A DNA stretch of 64,000 bases from Protonemura montana. Its lineage: Eukaryota; Arthropoda; Insecta; Plecoptera; Nemouridae. The notes beneath the pieces were generated by a model. That model was given only the letters and a program-made list of their open reading frames with translations, searched no databases and had not been told where the DNA came from. The stretch is taken from contig OX387606.1 of the NCBI GenBank assembly GCA_947568835.1, positions 9,362,001-9,426,000 of the forward strand, given 5' to 3'. Each line of letters begins with the position of its first letter. Within the stretch, counting starts at the first letter, position 1. Below, one piece after another: positions 62,801-64,000 of the stretch. The position numbers and the translations under genes were made by a program.

Positions 62801-64000
62801 CGAAGAGCGCGACACATTTCACGAAAAACCCTGACGTCCCATACAATTCTCACTAACTATCAACCTTTTCCCAAAACAACATGACTCGATAGAGTAGCGA
62901 GAACCTAAAAACGAAAACTATTTAAAATAATAAAACTGGGTCGTTCATAACAAAGCGCGCTCTACACACCTATTGTTGTAGAACGAACGGATTTGCACGC
63001 GAAATCAATGGGCAAACGGTGAATATGAGCTACCATGGGAGCGATGATGGTGAGGGGGGGGGGGTCACATTTGGCTCCCCGCGGGCCATCTCTACTGTCG
63101 CGCACAAATAAAAAGCTTGACCGCTCATTCAGCGAAGCCGACACTTGCCATCGGGCGTCACTGCGTACACCTCGCCCAACAAAATCCTTAATCCGTTCGA
63201 ACACCGACCCACGAGGGGACAAAATAGGGGGGCAAGTGGCTGCAATGCGCCCCTATAGGTGTGAACCAGGCTAACAAAGACAAAACGCACCGAACAGATT
63301 TCACAATTCAACGCTAAACACCAAAACCATTGGCATTCAATTTGTGAAATTAACTTTCAATGAAATCGGAAATCAATGCTTTTATAACCCCGGTCTCTCC
63401 AACCACCACCCTCGGCCCCTCGCCAGCGATTTCGTCTCGCAACGGTGCGTTACGTTTTACGCAGAAATCGGCGATTTTTGGAATGCACTTTTCAGATGCA
63501 CGTACACGCGGGCGGGCACTAAATCCAAGGGACCGCATGAAATGAATGCATATTACGTTGTTGCCATGATAATGTTTTGCGATCGAATGGCCTGTTTTGG
63601 GTGGGGACGTTTGGGGGTTAGGAACTAATGCATTGAATCTGTTAATGCCGGGGATATTGTCATTAATCCGGCGAGCAATGAGCATACGGCACGGCGTAAC
63701 CCCGGCCATCGGCGCGGACAATGAGAATCACGTCCAGCGAGAGATCGTTGCATTCACGTAGGAAAAATGCCATCGCTGCTGCCGCCGCCGCCGCCGCTGC
63801 TGTTATAATCATCACCGTGAAAAGCGATCCAATGTTTTGTTACAAAAATAGGTTTATTATTACATATTATGGAGGCATCTATTTGAAGTAGCATTGGTCA
63901 GATAAAGCCCATTTGATTTATCTAAATGTTTCATTCTGTATATATATACACAAACACTATTTTCAGTTCTTTTGTTGATTTGAAATTATTGCCCGAGATA
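59851..64000. other. Non-coding stretch at the right edge
   Basis: No recognised gene. It contains GTCGCGACGC-type GC patches at ~61956-61986, a G run at 63054-63064 and a GCC/GCT trinucleotide run at ~63773-63802. The trinucleotide run would encode poly-Ala in one frame, but no exon boundaries support coding. The upstream exons of bab, including its BTB domain, were not found here. Confidence 0.4.
63773..63802 (+). repeat. GCC/GCT trinucleotide microsatellite
   Basis: About ten GCT/GCC triplets in a row. Poly-Ala or poly-Gly/Ser coding runs are common in developmental genes, but the flanks here do not read as an exon. Confidence 0.85.

Noticed and set aside
63350..63721. Minus-strand frame of 123 codons
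   Set aside because: No domain recognised, and plus-strand frames over the same DNA are also open; composition looks like chance in moderately GC-rich DNA.
14793..64000. BTB domain exon of bab
   Set aside because: I looked on the minus strand for the conserved BTB text around WNNYQ, VDVTLAC, LSACSPYF and EFMYRGE and did not find it. A short or split exon could have been missed, so absence is not proven.
1..64000. CRISPR array, rRNA, viral or bacterial operon
   Set aside because: No regularly spaced repeats, no rRNA sequence and no operon-like gene packing were seen; splice sites and exon structure show a eukaryotic nuclear locus.

Overview
This is a window of nuclear DNA from an animal with large introns, most probably an insect or another arthropod. 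The background is AT-rich, coding exons are short and flanked by good GT/AG splice signals, and microsatellites and homopolymer runs are frequent. The only genes I recognise with confidence are two chromatin/DNA-binding genes, both on the minus strand. The arthropod assignment rests on the second: an almost complete 3' half of bric-a-brac (bab), with the diagnostic pipsqueak helix-turn-helix followed by an AT-hook. I cannot name the species.

Layout. (1) 1-408: an open HP1-family reading frame (chromodomain, very short hinge, chromoshadow domain) running off the left edge. (2) 0.4-8.7 kb: gene-poor, with a diverged direct repeat at 2.5-3.9 kb and a fold-back element at 5.8-6.15 kb. (3) 8.7-14.8 kb: the 3' half of bab. 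A 58-nt shared exon (14735-14792) has a phase-1 donor. Three downstream acceptors, all phase 1, can be joined to it: a terminal exon with its own HTH_psq (12329-12663), a second terminal exon with a different HTH_psq plus a Trp-rich C-terminal region (11562-12010), and the canonical Bab pair (9932-10198 psq; 8699-9318 AT-hook and C-terminus). The sequence therefore predicts that one BTB-type gene swaps its DNA-binding end by alternative 3' splicing. The BTB exon itself was not found and probably lies upstream, either beyond 64 kb or in an exon I missed. (4) 15.2-15.6 kb: a broken minus-strand reading frame. (5) 28285-30457: a ~2.17 kb element with terminal inverted repeats, enclosing a three-exon minus-strand gene with a premature stop and a ~150-nt tRNA-like palindrome. 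(6) 30.5-64 kb: long non-coding DNA, probably the 5' introns or regulatory landscape of bab. It holds several GC-rich islands and, together with sites further left, a set of recurring GTCGGCGTCG-type islands.

How it fits together. HP1 reads and maintains heterochromatin. Bab is a BTB-psq transcription factor that patterns appendages, gonads and abdomen in flies. I see no evidence that the two genes act together; adjacency is all that is observed. The large empty region upstream of bab is what one expects for a developmental regulator with many distal enhancers. Most other open frames of 60-150 codons are chance frames or antisense shadows.
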